This document shows, piece by piece, positions 8,404-17,890 of a DNA stretch of 49,082 nt. The DNA comes from Mesoaciditoga lauensis cd-1655R = DSM 25116. Lineage in GTDB: Bacteria > Thermotogota > Thermotogae > Mesoaciditogales > Mesoaciditogaceae. The position numbers and the translations under genes are program-made. The first letter of the stretch is position 1. The number at the start of each line of letters is the position of its first letter. The stretch covers positions 1 to 49,082 of the forward strand of contig NZ_JQJI01000015.1 in NCBI RefSeq assembly GCF_000745455.1, given 5' to 3'. The notes beneath the pieces are model-generated. The model was not told the DNA's origin. It ran no database searches and was given only the letters and a program-made list of their open reading frames with translations.

Positions 8404-9437
8404 AATTTGGAGAACTTTTCAGCGAAGAGTACCTTGAAAAACTTGGATTTTCCAAAGATGATATATACGGTCAAAAAAGAGTGGCAGATGTCCACGAGAA
8501 CGATTCTGTGGACATGAAACTCAAAGTCGTAAGCAAAAGATTGCAAGAATCAAAAGATGGAAAGAAATTCCTTCTTCTTACCTTGTCGGATAAAACAGGG
8601 GAGATAAGGGCAGTAGACTGGTTCAACGCCGCAGAAAACGATTCCAAAATAAAGATCAATTCAATAGTTAAAATTCAAGGCAGAGTTTCATCGTACATGG
8701 ACAGGTTGCAAATAAACGTGGATAAGGCACGGGATGCTTTGATCGTCCTTAAGGAAGGGGAATACGATCCTGAACTTTTCATTTCCACAACGAAAAAAGA
8801 TGTGAAAGATATGTACTCAGAATTCAAAGCCCTTATGGACAGCATAAAAACCGATGCGTTGAAAGATCTGCTTCGTATTCCATTTACAGATGAAAGTTTT
8901 GTGGAAGAGTTTATAAAATCTCCCGCTGCCATAGTTGTTCATCACGCTTATCGTGGCGGACTACTGGAACATACGTTGGGGGTTATGAAACTCTGCGACG
9001 CAATATCCCACCTTTACGGGGATGTTGATAGAGATCTGTTGCTTGTAGGAGCTGCTTTGCACGATGTTGGAAAGATAAAAGAATACAAGATGGAATCTTA
9101 CGGAATAGAGAGAACAACCGAGGGGGAACTCATTGGTCACATCGTCTTGGGAGTCGAAATGCTGAACGAATGGGCAAAAAAGGTTCCAAATTTCCCCAAG
9201 AAGTCTCTTTATCACTTAAATCATATGATTCTTTCTCATCACGGCGAGCTTGAATGGGGTTCTCCAACGGTCCCGAAAACCTTGGAAGCCATGATACTCC
9301 ATCATGCCGATGATCTGGATTCCAAGATAGGACAAATAAATTCCCTAAAGGAAAAAAGCTCAAAATCCACCTGGAGTGATTACGATAGATATCTCGGTAG
9401 GAAAGTTATACTCAATTGGAACGATTTTGATCTGTGA
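8400..9437 (+). CDS. OB-fold/HD-domain 3'-5' exoribonuclease, YhaM-like
   Basis: Protein of 345 residues with an OB nucleic-acid-binding domain (about 35-115) and an HD hydrolase domain (about 175-310). This is the layout of Bacillus YhaM/CbfA, a 3'-5' exonuclease on RNA and DNA. Metal-site motifs are VVHHAYRGGLLEHT and the HD pair in ALHDVGKIKEY (His221-Asp222), followed by HHGELEWGSP and LHHADDLDSK. The GTG start at 8400 overlaps the alr stop as GTGA, a sign of translational coupling. The assignment to exoribonuclease is by architecture. Confidence 0.88.
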   Translation: MKFGELFSEEYLEKLGFSKDDIYGQKRVADVHENDSVDMKLKVVSKRLQESKDGKKFLLLTLSDKTGEIRAVDWFNAAENDSKIKINSIVKIQGRVSSYMDRLQINVDKARDALIVLKEGEYDPELFISTTKKDVKDMYSEFKALMDSIKTDALKDLLRIPFTDESFVEEFIKSPAAIVVHHAYRGGLLEHTLGVMKLCDAISHLYGDVDRDLLLVGAALHDVGKIKEYKMESYGIERTTEGELIGHIVLGVEMLNEWAKKVPNFPKKSLYHLNHMILSHHGELEWGSPTVPKTLEAMILHHADDLDSKIGQINSLKEKSSKSTWSDYDRYLGRKVILNWNDFDL

Positions 9438-9466
9438 TCAACGAAACAAGAAAAAAGGAGAAGAAA

Positions 9467-11704
9467 ATGTCCGAAAAACTGGTTATAGTTGAATCGCCTT
9501 CAAAGGCAAAAACCATTCAAAAATATTTGGGAAAAGGTTACAAAGTTTTATCATCACAGGGTCACATAAGAGACCTCCCAAAATCAAAATTTGGAATAAA
9601 GATGAATGGGAAATTCGTCCCAGAATTTGAAATATTGAAGGGAAAAGAGAAAATAGTAAGAGAACTTAAAGAAAAGGCGAAAGATAGAGAAGTGCTTCTC
9701 GCAAGCGATAACGATCGCGAAGGTGAAGCGATTGCCTGGCATCTTTCTTACATATTGAAATTAGATCCAAAAAAGAAGAATAGAATCGTCTTCAACGAAA
9801 TAACGGAACGTGTTATAAAAGAATCTATCAAAAGTCCAAGGAATATAGATATCAACATGGTGAATTCTCAGCTTACGAGGCGTATGCTGGACAGAATAGT
9901 TGGATACAAAGTCAGTCCTGTGTTGTGGAAAGTTTTTCAATACGGCCTGAGTGCAGGAAGGGTTCAGTCGGCCGCATTGAGAATACTGTGCGAACAAGAA
10001 AAGAAGATCCTGAAATTCAAACCCAAAAAGTATTACGAGATATCGGCTGAAATATTGAAGGAAAAGACAAAATTAAAATCCTTCAACGGCGAAGATCTTT
10101 CAAAAAATCCATTTAAAGATCTTAAAGAGGCACAGGAAGCTTTGAAATACATATCTTCTTCAACCTTTAAGATTGCGGATGTGAAAAAATCGGAACTCAC
10201 GATAAAAGCTCCTCTTCCATTTAAAACAAGTACGCTTCAACAGGCTGCTTCTTCGTTGCTGGGCTTTTCAGTTGCCAGAACGATGAAAATCGCTCAAAAA
10301 TTGTATGAAGGTGTCAACATAGACGGAGAAAACGTTGCTCTTATAACTTATATGAGGACAGATTCGTACAGAATTTCGGATGTGGCTCGCGAAAAAGCTA
10401 AAGAGTTTATCGAATCCTCTTTTGGAAAGGACTACGTTGCAAAAAAGAGAATGGTGAAGAAGGGTAACTTAACGCAAGATGCTCACGAAGCAATTCGTCC
10501 CACTTACCCAAATATAACCCCAGATTCTCTAAATGGAAAGATAGCAAAAGAAGAATATGCCCTTTACTCTTTGATATGGAAAAGGTTCATCGCTTCCCAA
10601 ATGAAAGACGCAGTTTATTCCAAAGAGGTTGTAAAAATAGCGGATGAAGCGCAAAAAGCCATATTTGAAATGAGTTTCAAGAAGCAAACATTCGACGGAT
10701 TTGAAAAAGTTATGCCGACGAAGAATGAAACTCCTACTTTTCCCAACGTTAAGGTTGGCGATGAAGTTGAAGTGAAAAATCCTGAACTCTTGGAATTGGA
10801 AACAAAACCACCTTCAAGGTACACGGAAGCCTCGTTGGTAAAAAAGATGGAAGCGGTTGGAATAGGAAGGCCTAGCACTTACGCTACGATAATCCAAACT
10901 TTGATAACCAGAAAATACGTGAATAAAGATAAAAGGAGCTTGGTCCCCACTTTTTTAGGGATGCTCGTCAACGATTTCCTCACAAAAGAATTTTCAAAGA
11001 TAGTCAACTTAAAATTTACCGCTTCGATGGAAAAAGCTTTGGATGGAATAGAAGAAGGAAAAAGCGATTGGCAAAAGGTCTTGAAAGAGTTCAACAATGA
11101 TTTTTCAAAGAATCTCGAGAGAGTTTTGACGGAGGTAAAAACCGGAAAATACAAGGTTTCAATACCAACGGATGTTAAATGCTCCAAATGTGGTACGCTC
11201 ATGGAATTGAAATATGGAAGATATGGTGCCTACCTGGAATGCCCAAAATGCGAAGAAAGAAAGAAGATTCCATCTGGTTCTACTATCACGTATGATGGAA
11301 AGATGGCACACGTTGAAATAAAAGAAGCGGAAGTTTTAGATGAAAAATGCCCAAAATGTGGGGCTCCTTTGGTGAAGCGGCACGGTAGATACGGCGATTT
11401 CATATCTTGTAGCAGGTACCCTGAATGTGATTACATAAGATCCATAGATACTTATGCAAGGGGAAAATGTCCAAAATGTGGTGGAAAAGTTATAAAACGA
11501 AGGAGCAAAAAAGGGAAAACCTTTTACATCTGTGAAAACAATCCAAAAAGTTGTGATTTCATAAGCTGGTACGAACCTTCGAATTTCAAATGCCCCCAGG
11601 ATGGGGAAACGCTCTACTACAAAAAGAAAAAAAATGGAACTGAGGTGCTTTTTTGCCAAAAATGCAAAAAGGAATACGACATTTCGGATTTCTCAAAAGA
11701 ATAG
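9467..11704 (+). CDS. topA: DNA topoisomerase I
   Basis: Type IA topoisomerase relaxing negative supercoils, 745 residues. The Toprim domain opens with VIVESPSKAKTI and holds the acidic DNDREGE motif (about 81-87). The DNA-cleaving Tyr295 is in YMRTDSYRIS. The C-terminus has three four-cysteine zinc ribbons, each starting CSKC or CPKC, and a fourth with CPQD in place of the first CxxC, so probably only partly metal-binding. ATG 9467 follows AAAAGGAG with 6-base spacing. It is not a reverse gyrase: there is no helicase module. It overlaps lnt by 52 bases. Confidence 0.96.
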   Translation: MSEKLVIVESPSKAKTIQKYLGKGYKVLSSQGHIRDLPKSKFGIKMNGKFVPEFEILKGKEKIVRELKEKAKDREVLLASDNDREGEAIAWHLSYILKLDPKKKNRIVFNEITERVIKESIKSPRNIDINMVNSQLTRRMLDRIVGYKVSPVLWKVFQYGLSAGRVQSAALRILCEQEKKILKFKPKKYYEISAEILKEKTKLKSFNGEDLSKNPFKDLKEAQEALKYISSSTFKIADVKKSELTIKAPLPFKTSTLQQAASSLLGFSVARTMKIAQKLYEGVNIDGENVALITYMRTDSYRISDVAREKAKEFIESSFGKDYVAKKRMVKKGNLTQDAHEAIRPTYPNITPDSLNGKIAKEEYALYSLIWKRFIASQMKDAVYSKEVVKIADEAQKAIFEMSFKKQTFDGFEKVMPTKNETPTFPNVKVGDEVEVKNPELLELETKPPSRYTEASLVKKMEAVGIGRPSTYATIIQTLITRKYVNKDKRSLVPTFLGMLVNDFLTKEFSKIVNLKFTASMEKALDGIEEGKSDWQKVLKEFNNDFSKNLERVLTEVKTGKYKVSIPTDVKCSKCGTLMELKYGRYGAYLECPKCEERKKIPSGSTITYDGKMAHVEIKEAEVLDEKCPKCGAPLVKRHGRYGDFISCSRYPECDYIRSIDTYARGKCPKCGGKVIKRRSKKGKTFYICENNPKSCDFISWYEPSNFKCPQDGETLYYKKKKNGTEVLFCQKCKKEYDISDFSKE

Positions 11705-13167
11705 CATTGACGGAAATCGCGGCCATCTTGTTGGCCGTTTCAATGCCGGGGATGATCTCAAATTTCTTCATATGGATAGGGCTCATCCCTTTCTTTTTTG
11801 CGCTCAAAGATACAAAATCATGGTCATCGCTTTTATACGGTTGGGCGTTGGGGATCACCTTTCTTGGTATTTCACTTTATTGGCTGCTTTCCACCTTAAC
11901 AACCAACATATCTTCTTTTAACGGCTTTCCATCTTATCTTGGAGCAATGGCTTTTTTCGTATCCATTGGTATAGAAGGTTTTTTCTGGGCTTTCTTTGGA
12001 TTTGCCTATGCCTTGATATCGAAGAGTAAAGCACATTGGATTGTAAAAGCCCTTTCAATTTCAAGCGCTTACACACTTATGGAATATTTAAGAGGAATTG
12101 GAGATATAGGCTTTACGGGAGCTCGCCTTTCAAATGCGCTTTATTCTCAGATAGGTGTCATCCAACTTTCCAGTTTTTTCGGAACATTGGGGTTGGTCTT
12201 CATCATCGTTTTCATGAATTACCTCCTTTACAACTCCCTTGAGAAAAAAGACAAATGGCTGTTGGTGGGAGGAATATCGTTTGTATGTTTTCTATACACC
12301 ACGTCCCTTTTCGTTCCTCAATCTATTCATGATAAGATCGTAAAAATAGGTGTGGTTCAGCCGAACGTTTCGGTTGCTCAAAGGTATAAAATGAGTGAGA
12401 ATGCTATATTGAAAGATGTAAACGCCTCTATTGAAAAGTTAAGCGGAAAAGCAACGTTGGTCGTTTTTCCGGAAGGAACATTTGAATACGATCTGAGCGA
12501 AAGTGCTCTTTCATCTTTGACGCATACTTTGAAAGAAAACGATATGAACGCTTTGATCGGATATCCGTCTTTTTCAAAAGGAAAGGCGTACAACGCAGTA
12601 GGGCTTTTCAGCCCGACCGGAATTGAAAGTGTCTATTATAAGCACATACTCGTCCCATTTACGGAAATCCTACCATATCCTGAGATATTTGGACTTTTCA
12701 AATTTTTAAAGCTTGCCAATTTCTTTACTCCTGGCAAGAAATACACGCTTTTTAAATGGGATGGCATGAAGTTCTCAGCACAGATATGTTTTGAAAGTTA
12801 TTTCGAGAGGCTTTCAAGAAAATTCACAGATGAAGGTTCTGAATTTTTGGTAACGGTGACGAATGATAGCTGGTTTATTCAACGAACGGCATTGGAGCAG
12901 CATTTTGCCCAAAGCGTATTTAGGGCAGTGGAAAACAGAAAATGGACCATTCAAGTTGCAGATACGGGAATAACAGGGGTTATAAATCCATATGGGCGCG
13001 TGATAAAGAAACTGCCAATTCACAAAAAAGTATTCGATGTTTTTTACATAGAGCCAAATGACGTTAAAACTTTTTACGATAGATTTGGAAATTGGATCAA
13101 CTGGCTTTCGATATTTTTCTTGGTTTTTAACGTGATTTATGATGTTAAAAAAAGACGCAAGGAGTGA
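11653..13167 (+). CDS. lnt: Apolipoprotein N-acyltransferase
   Basis: Inner-membrane enzyme adding the third acyl chain to lipoproteins, 504 residues. The first ~220 residues hold about six hydrophobic helices and the rest is a nitrilase-like domain. The catalytic triad is visible: Glu274 in FPEGTFEYD, Lys330 in YYKHILVPFTE and Cys379 in AQICFESY. TNDSWF follows, as in characterised Lnt. TTG 11653 is preceded by GAGGTG inside the topA coding sequence, giving a 52-base overlap. A final hydrophobic helix closes the protein. Its presence agrees with a diderm envelope carrying triacylated lipoproteins. Confidence 0.93.
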   Translation: MPKMQKGIRHFGFLKRIALTEIAAILLAVSMPGMISNFFIWIGLIPFFFALKDTKSWSSLLYGWALGITFLGISLYWLLSTLTTNISSFNGFPSYLGAMAFFVSIGIEGFFWAFFGFAYALISKSKAHWIVKALSISSAYTLMEYLRGIGDIGFTGARLSNALYSQIGVIQLSSFFGTLGLVFIIVFMNYLLYNSLEKKDKWLLVGGISFVCFLYTTSLFVPQSIHDKIVKIGVVQPNVSVAQRYKMSENAILKDVNASIEKLSGKATLVVFPEGTFEYDLSESALSSLTHTLKENDMNALIGYPSFSKGKAYNAVGLFSPTGIESVYYKHILVPFTEILPYPEIFGLFKFLKLANFFTPGKKYTLFKWDGMKFSAQICFESYFERLSRKFTDEGSEFLVTVTNDSWFIQRTALEQHFAQSVFRAVENRKWTIQVADTGITGVINPYGRVIKKLPIHKKVFDVFYIEPNDVKTFYDRFGNWINWLSIFFLVFNVIYDVKKRRKE

Positions 13168-13169
13168 TT

Positions 13170-14798
13170 ATGATGGAATGGTGGAAAGAAGCGGTTTTTT
13201 ACCAGATATATCCCAGAAGCTTCATGGATTCAAATAGTGATGGTATAGGAGATCTCAAAGGAATAACGGAAAAATTGGATTATCTTTCATGGCTGGGTGT
13301 AGACGTGCTGTGGATATCTCCTTTTTTCAAATCCCCCATGGCTGATTTTGGTTATGATATAAGTGATTACACGGATGTTGATCCCATATTTGGAAACATC
13401 TCTGACTTCGACGAATTGATAGATCAGGCGCACGAAAGAAAGCTGAAAGTTATCATAGATCAAGTTTACAATCACACTTCAGATCAGCATCCTTGGTTCG
13501 TAGAATCGAGAAGTTCAAGGGACAATCCAAAGGCGGATTGGTATATATGGAAAGACGCAAAAGAAGATGGTACGTCTCCAAACAATTGGGTTTCTCTCTT
13601 TTCAGGGACCAAACCCGAAAGTGCGTGGGAATGGGACGAAAACAGGAAACAATACTATCTCCACCTTTTTGGAAAAGAGCAGCCGGATTTGAATTGGAGA
13701 AACCCACAGGTAAAAGAAGAGATCTTTAAATCCATGAAATTCTGGTTGGATCACGGCGTCGATGGATTTAGGTTTGATGCCGCTTCCCACTACTACAAAG
13801 ACCCGAAGTTCAGAGATGCTTTAACCGGTATTCAAATAAAAGAAAGCCTCTTTAAAAGTGTAAGAGATATTTATTATTGGGATAGATTCACTGCCAGACC
13901 TGAAACCCTATTGGCTGTTGAGGAGATAAGAGAGTTTTTGGACACATATCCGGGCAAAAAAGTAAGCGTCGGTGAGATATCTGCCGATATGGGCTTGTGC
14001 CTTTATTTGCTTTTTACCCTTCCGGATAGATTCAATATGGCGTTCAACATAGATTTCTTGGAAAAGCTTTCCATGGACGCTTCAAAGGTAAAAGAACTTG
14101 CTGAGAATGTGGATAAAACATTTGGGGATAGAGCATGGCCAAGCTACGTTTTGGGAAATCACGATAACTCCAGAATACTCACAAGGTTAACAGAAGGAAT
14201 AAACGTCAGCGACGAAAATAAGAAAAAAATAGCAAAACTCGCAGCCGCTTTGCTTTTAACGTTAAGGGGAACACCTTTCATCTATTACGGTGAAGAGATA
14301 GGAATGGAAGATACGAACATCCCTTACGACAGGATAATGGATCCATGGGGAAAAGCGTTGTGGCCTAAAAAAGGAAGAGACGTTTGCAGAACCCCTATGC
14401 AATGGGATTCTGCCCAACATGCCGGCTTTTCCACCGTTGAGCCATGGCTTCCTGTTAACGAGAACAAGTCAAAAATCAACGTAAAAGACGAAATGAACGA
14501 TGAAAATTCAGTTTTGATCTTCTACAAACACCTTTTAGAAGCTAGAAAAAGAAGCATAGCTTTAAAGAGAGGTAAAATGGACTTTTACCAGGAAGCCCCT
14601 AATGGTGTGTTATTCTACAGTCGCACTTTCTTCTCTCAAAGAGCTTCTGTGATTTTGAACATGACGGATTCTGAAAAAATCATTGAAGTTAACGAAAATA
14701 GCAAAGTGCTGGTGGCAAGTGATAGAAAAAATGGGGAGAAGATAAGTGGAAAGATAACACTTTCACCTTTTGAATCCATGGTTTTGGAAGTACTATAA
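13170..14798 (+). CDS. GH13 alpha-glucosidase (oligo-1,6-glucosidase type)
   Basis: Cytoplasmic glycoside hydrolase of the alpha-amylase superfamily, 542 residues. The N-terminus MEWWKEAVFYQIYPRSF and the calcium/loop region DSNSDGIGDLKG are typical of oligo-1,6-glucosidase and trehalose-6-phosphate hydrolase. The nucleophile is Asp203 in VDGFRFDAA, the acid/base Glu269 in VSVGEIS, and the transition-state Asp332 in GNHDNSR. There is no signal peptide. ATG 13170 or 13173 both fit the AAGGAG site. It follows lnt with 2 bases between. Substrate (alpha-1,4, alpha-1,6 or phosphorylated sugar) is not decided by what I can see. Confidence 0.9.
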   Translation: MMEWWKEAVFYQIYPRSFMDSNSDGIGDLKGITEKLDYLSWLGVDVLWISPFFKSPMADFGYDISDYTDVDPIFGNISDFDELIDQAHERKLKVIIDQVYNHTSDQHPWFVESRSSRDNPKADWYIWKDAKEDGTSPNNWVSLFSGTKPESAWEWDENRKQYYLHLFGKEQPDLNWRNPQVKEEIFKSMKFWLDHGVDGFRFDAASHYYKDPKFRDALTGIQIKESLFKSVRDIYYWDRFTARPETLLAVEEIREFLDTYPGKKVSVGEISADMGLCLYLLFTLPDRFNMAFNIDFLEKLSMDASKVKELAENVDKTFGDRAWPSYVLGNHDNSRILTRLTEGINVSDENKKKIAKLAAALLLTLRGTPFIYYGEEIGMEDTNIPYDRIMDPWGKALWPKKGRDVCRTPMQWDSAQHAGFSTVEPWLPVNENKSKINVKDEMNDENSVLIFYKHLLEARKRSIALKRGKMDFYQEAPNGVLFYSRTFFSQRASVILNMTDSEKIIEVNENSKVLVASDRKNGEKISGKITLSPFESMVLEVL

Positions 14799-14821
14799 AA
14801 CTGTAAAGAGAGTGAAGAAAA

Positions 14822-15502
14822 ATGCTTAATGTGGGGGTATTGGTAAACACGGTCGCCGTGATACTTGGAAGCCTTTTGGGCATTCCCATCGGTTCAAAAC
14901 TTCCGGAAAAGTACAAAAATGTGCTCTTTTTGTCCATCGGAGCAATAACCACTTTTTTAGGCTTAAAAATGGGACTTGGTGCGGACAATTTTTTGGTCGT
15001 GTTGATAAGCTTAGCCATAGGTGGGTTGTTGGGAGAATGGTGGAAGATAGAAGAGCGCATCACATCGTTGGCAGATCGATTCTCAAAAACGGATGAAACT
15101 ACGTTTGCCAGCGGTTTTGTCTTTGCAACGGTTTTGTTTACCATTGGCCCTATGACCATTTTAGGGTGTGTAAACAGCGGATTGACAGGAGATAACCAAC
15201 TTCTATATGTGAAATCAACAATGGATGGCATAAGTTCTATCATATTAGCATCTGTTTACGGAAAGGGAGTTCTCATGTCGGCAATAGGTGTTTACCTTAT
15301 AGAAGGAAGTTTGGTGTCACTTTCATCCGTTCTTCATTTTTTAACTCTTCCGACTTATATAAACGATTTTACCTCCGTTGGGGGAGCCATATTACTCATG
15401 ATAGCCATCAAACTTTTCAATTTGAGAGAAATAAAAGCCGGGAATTTTCTCCCGGCGCTTGTCGTTGTGCCTTTTTTGGATCTCATCAAAATAAGCTTCT
15501 GA
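14822..15502 (+). CDS. DUF554 family membrane protein (YdfK/YqgA-like)
   Basis: Polytopic membrane protein of 226 residues, glycine-rich, with about six hydrophobic segments and the motif FTIGPMTILGCVNSG typical of the family. It starts MLNVGVLVNTVAVILGSLLG. The family is widespread and a transport function has been guessed but not shown. It begins 23 bases after the glucosidase gene and closes the same-strand run. Confidence 0.85.
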   Translation: MLNVGVLVNTVAVILGSLLGIPIGSKLPEKYKNVLFLSIGAITTFLGLKMGLGADNFLVVLISLAIGGLLGEWWKIEERITSLADRFSKTDETTFASGFVFATVLFTIGPMTILGCVNSGLTGDNQLLYVKSTMDGISSIILASVYGKGVLMSAIGVYLIEGSLVSLSSVLHFLTLPTYINDFTSVGGAILLMIAIKLFNLREIKAGNFLPALVVVPFLDLIKISF

Positions 15503-15615
15503 TCCCATTCTTACGTGTCCATTTTGAAACCAAGTGATTTATTATTCTTTAACACTCATTGCCATTCCCAGGGATGTATTGAATAATATGCTTTAATTTG
15601 TTCTTCTCATTCCCT

Positions 15616-15637
15616 TGAAGTTTTTGACAAAACTTCA
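15616..15637. repeat. Small hairpin matching the outer arm of the structured repeat
   Basis: TGAAGTTTT (15616-15624), a TGAC loop and AAAACTTCA (15629-15637). The sequence TTTTGACAAAACTTCAAAAA is the same as the outer end of structured repeats B, C and E. It may be a solo relic, or serve as terminator between convergent genes. Confidence 0.45.
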
Positions 15638-15665
15638 AAAATCATTTTTCAAAGATGCCAAAGAA

Positions 15666-16631
15666 TTATCTTAAAATGCCTCTTATTATGAATTCTGTGG
15701 CTTCGTCTTCTGACATTCCTTTTGCCATCAAGGTGTTGAGTTGGTTCGAGTTAACACGCCCAATCGAGGCTTCGTGAGTCAATTCTGACAGATCGTTTGT
15801 AACCTTCAAAACCGGTAAAGTGGAAACATCCACTTTATCGCCCTTGGTTATTTCGTTACACTCTATGTGTCCTTTAGAATAAGGTGCATTCCCAAAGGCC
15901 TCATTTATTATCCTGGCTCTCGTTCTGTCTGTGGCAACGACTGTGGATTTTGCTATGCCGTGAGCACCTTCACCGTTTAAGCCTAAGCTTTCCACAATGG
16001 ATATTTCGTCGTCTTCTTTCCCGCGAATTTTGCTGTCAAACTTTGCAACGGCATCTTTCTTTAAATCAACATCCATTCTTACTTTCAGAATTCCAACCCT
16101 TGTTTTGGTCAACTCAAAGCTATTTTCATATTTTCCTCCGTCTTCCACTACGGCATGAGTATCTGAAATGAGTGTAATACCACCCGCTTCAGAGTGAAAA
16201 TGCTCATCGTTGTAGGTCATGACAGCATTCTTTCCAATATGAATGTTCGCGACCATTTTATGCGTTAACTTGGTTGACCATGGGAAAGAACAGTGTGAAA
16301 TAAAATCAACTTGTGCCCCATCTTCGATGAAAAAATCGAAGTTAACGCGTTGTTCACCTTCTTTTCCCAAAAATCCAGTACAAAGATGGATGGGCTTTTC
16401 TATTTTATAGCCTTTTAAAATTCTTATCTTCGCCCAAACACCTTTTTCTCGTGTTCCAGATTCTATTTCCACACCTTTAACGGTGTTGAGTCCTATTATC
16501 TTATCTCCACTTATTATTATGGAAGATATGCTCTTATCAAGAAGGTTAGAAGCATCTCCTCCGCTTTTTTCATAAGCTTCGGCTATCTTTTCAAACTCTT
16601 TTGCGTAGTTCGCGGCGATCTGCATGCTCAT
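15666..16631 (-). CDS. SufB/SufD-family Fe-S scaffold, short single-subunit form
   Basis: Scaffold partner of the downstream-listed SufC ATPase in Fe-S cluster assembly, 321 residues. This is much shorter than SufB (about 470) and resembles the archaeal-type single SufBD proteins called SmsB in the minimal SMS system. The right-handed beta-helix core runs about 60-270. The Asn/Glu/His-rich segment around IECNEITKGD and the C-terminal LTHEASIGRVNSNQLNTLMA are strong SufB landmarks, with the invariant HEAS. ATG 16631 overlaps the sufC stop as TGATG; GTG 16634 and ATG 16625 are alternatives. No cysteine desulfurase or SufU lies nearby. Confidence 0.88.
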   Translation of the reverse strand: MSMQIAANYAKEFEKIAEAYEKSGGDASNLLDKSISSIIISGDKIIGLNTVKGVEIESGTREKGVWAKIRILKGYKIEKPIHLCTGFLGKEGEQRVNFDFFIEDGAQVDFISHCSFPWSTKLTHKMVANIHIGKNAVMTYNDEHFHSEAGGITLISDTHAVVEDGGKYENSFELTKTRVGILKVRMDVDLKKDAVAKFDSKIRGKEDDEISIVESLGLNGEGAHGIAKSTVVATDRTRARIINEAFGNAPYSKGHIECNEITKGDKVDVSTLPVLKVTNDLSELTHEASIGRVNSNQLNTLMAKGMSEDEATEFIIRGILR

Positions 16632-17362
16632 CACCTACTTTCTCCAAGTTTTAAAAGATCGTTCGGATGATCGCAACGATCGCATAGCTCTTTGTAATAA
16701 TTTGCCATCTTATCGGGGGTACCTTCGTTGAGAACTCTGCCCGCGCATACAAGATAAGCGTAATCGCTATTTTGGGCTATTTCTTCACGATGGGTAATTG
16801 TTATGGTTGTAATTCCCCTTGAGTTAAGAGTGTTTATTATGTTGGAAATGGTCTCAAGAGACATCATATCAATACCTGAATCAGGTTCATCTAAAATCAC
16901 ATATCTCATATCAAGCATCAAAATGGAAGCTAACTCTATTCTCTTTCTTTCACCACCGCTCAGAGACTCATCAACGCGCCTTCTCAAATAGGTGTCATTT
17001 AGTCCGGCAAGTTCCAAAGCCTTCTTGGCATCTTCAAGAGAAGCTTTGATCTTTCCACCAAGCGTTAGATAATCAAATGTTGTTATACCTTCAAATCTCA
17101 CGCTGTCCTGGAAAGCAATGGTTATTCCCAATTTTGCCCTTTCATACACGCCAAGATCTGTTATATCTTTTCCATCCAAAATGACTTTCCCTTCTTGTGG
17201 ATGGTACTTGCTTATGCCAATCATCAAATTGGCAATGGTGGATTTACCTGTTCCATTGTTACCAAGAATAACGTATCTTTTTTCATCTTCAAAGCGCATG
17301 TTCAAGTTATTCAAAATTTGCTTATCTTCTATCTTCAACGATATATCTTTCAGTTCCAGCAT
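16631..17362 (-). CDS. sufC: Fe-S assembly ATPase SufC
   Basis: ABC-type ATPase, 243 residues, energising the SufB-like scaffold. Walker A is GNNGTGKST (about 34-42), the signature is LSGGERKR, and Walker B plus catalytic Glu is YVILDEPD, followed by SGIDM, the usual SufC variant of the D-loop. The ATG start follows AGGAAG. It is the first gene of a two-gene unit with sufB, with stop and start overlapping. No membrane subunit is present, which fits SufC and argues against a transporter. Confidence 0.94.
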   Translation of the reverse strand: MLELKDISLKIEDKQILNNLNMRFEDEKRYVILGNNGTGKSTIANLMIGISKYHPQEGKVILDGKDITDLGVYERAKLGITIAFQDSVRFEGITTFDYLTLGGKIKASLEDAKKALELAGLNDTYLRRRVDESLSGGERKRIELASILMLDMRYVILDEPDSGIDMMSLETISNIINTLNSRGITTITITHREEIAQNSDYAYLVCAGRVLNEGTPDKMANYYKELCDRCDHPNDLLKLGESR

Positions 17363-17378
17363 ATTTTTTCTTCCTTTC

Positions 17379-17423
17379 TTAATTCTGAATTAAAAGTCTC
17401 CTTTTTTAGTCGACAATATTATA
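17379..17423 (-). promoter_or_regulatory. Candidate sufC promoter and palindromic operator
   Basis: On the minus strand a perfect TATAAT (17423-17418) is followed downstream by a 15-bp palindrome, TTAATTC-T-GAATTAA (17379-17393), just before the ribosome binding site. The -35 box is not convincing. The palindrome could bind a repressor; which one is unknown. Confidence 0.4.
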
Positions 17424-17719
17424 AATCTTGTTCTTTTAATATTTATTTCCTTTCTTTTAATTTTCACGTACACCTTGTAACCCTAATTGCAAGAGAACCC
17501 GTGTTTTTCCCTTACCAATATAACATAAATCGTGGCCTTCATTTATATGGACGAAAAAGTGGTTTCTTTGGTGGAGTTCAAATTGTGCAAGTCTGAATTC
17601 GTTACCTCTTTTCTTTAGCCTCGCATCAAAACTTTGCCCCTTTGTCGACTCCGCCAACACTTCCCCCGCTTGTGGGGGCAGAGTTATGTGAAGCTTCATC
17701 ATTGCTTCACCTTTGAGGA
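17424..17719. other. Intergenic stretch, no supported gene
   Basis: A 92-codon minus-strand frame (17457-17735) exists, but it has no recognisable family and runs into repeat sequence at its start. I do not annotate it as a gene. It may be the remnant of a mobile or repeated segment. Confidence 0.4.
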
Positions 17720-17797
17720 GCAGAGTTGGAAGCACAGGATGTGCCGCTTATGAGTAAATAGTGAACAGTAAGCAGTGAGTAGTTAAAAATGAGTAAA
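17720..17797 (+). repeat. Half structured repeat (left half only) plus heptad tract
   Basis: 17720-17745 carries the left arm CAGAGTTGGA and hairpin 1 (GCACA-GGA-TGTGC) of the copy A type, then stops before the GAGAAAGCGAA linker. It is followed at 17748-17797 by GTGAACA-like heptads (AGTAAAT, AGTGAAC, AGTAAGC, AGTGAGT). Confidence 0.6.
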
Positions 17798-17890
17798 AAC
17801 AAATAGGATTTTCTCCAAGTTCCCCTCAAATTGGATACTTGAACTTCCTCGTCGGCAGTAAAAAATATAGAACTGCTTCCCCTTCTCCTT

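Noticed and set aside
9467-11704. Reverse gyrase
   Set aside because: The protein is 745 residues with Toprim and zinc ribbons only; no helicase domain.
15439-15457. GC-rich hairpin GCCGGGA/TCCCGGC as terminator
   Set aside because: It lies inside the DUF554 coding sequence without a following T-tract; likely incidental.
17457-17735. 92-codon minus-strand frame
   Set aside because: Its first codons lie in repeat sequence, there is no good ribosome binding site and no recognisable domain; left unannotated.
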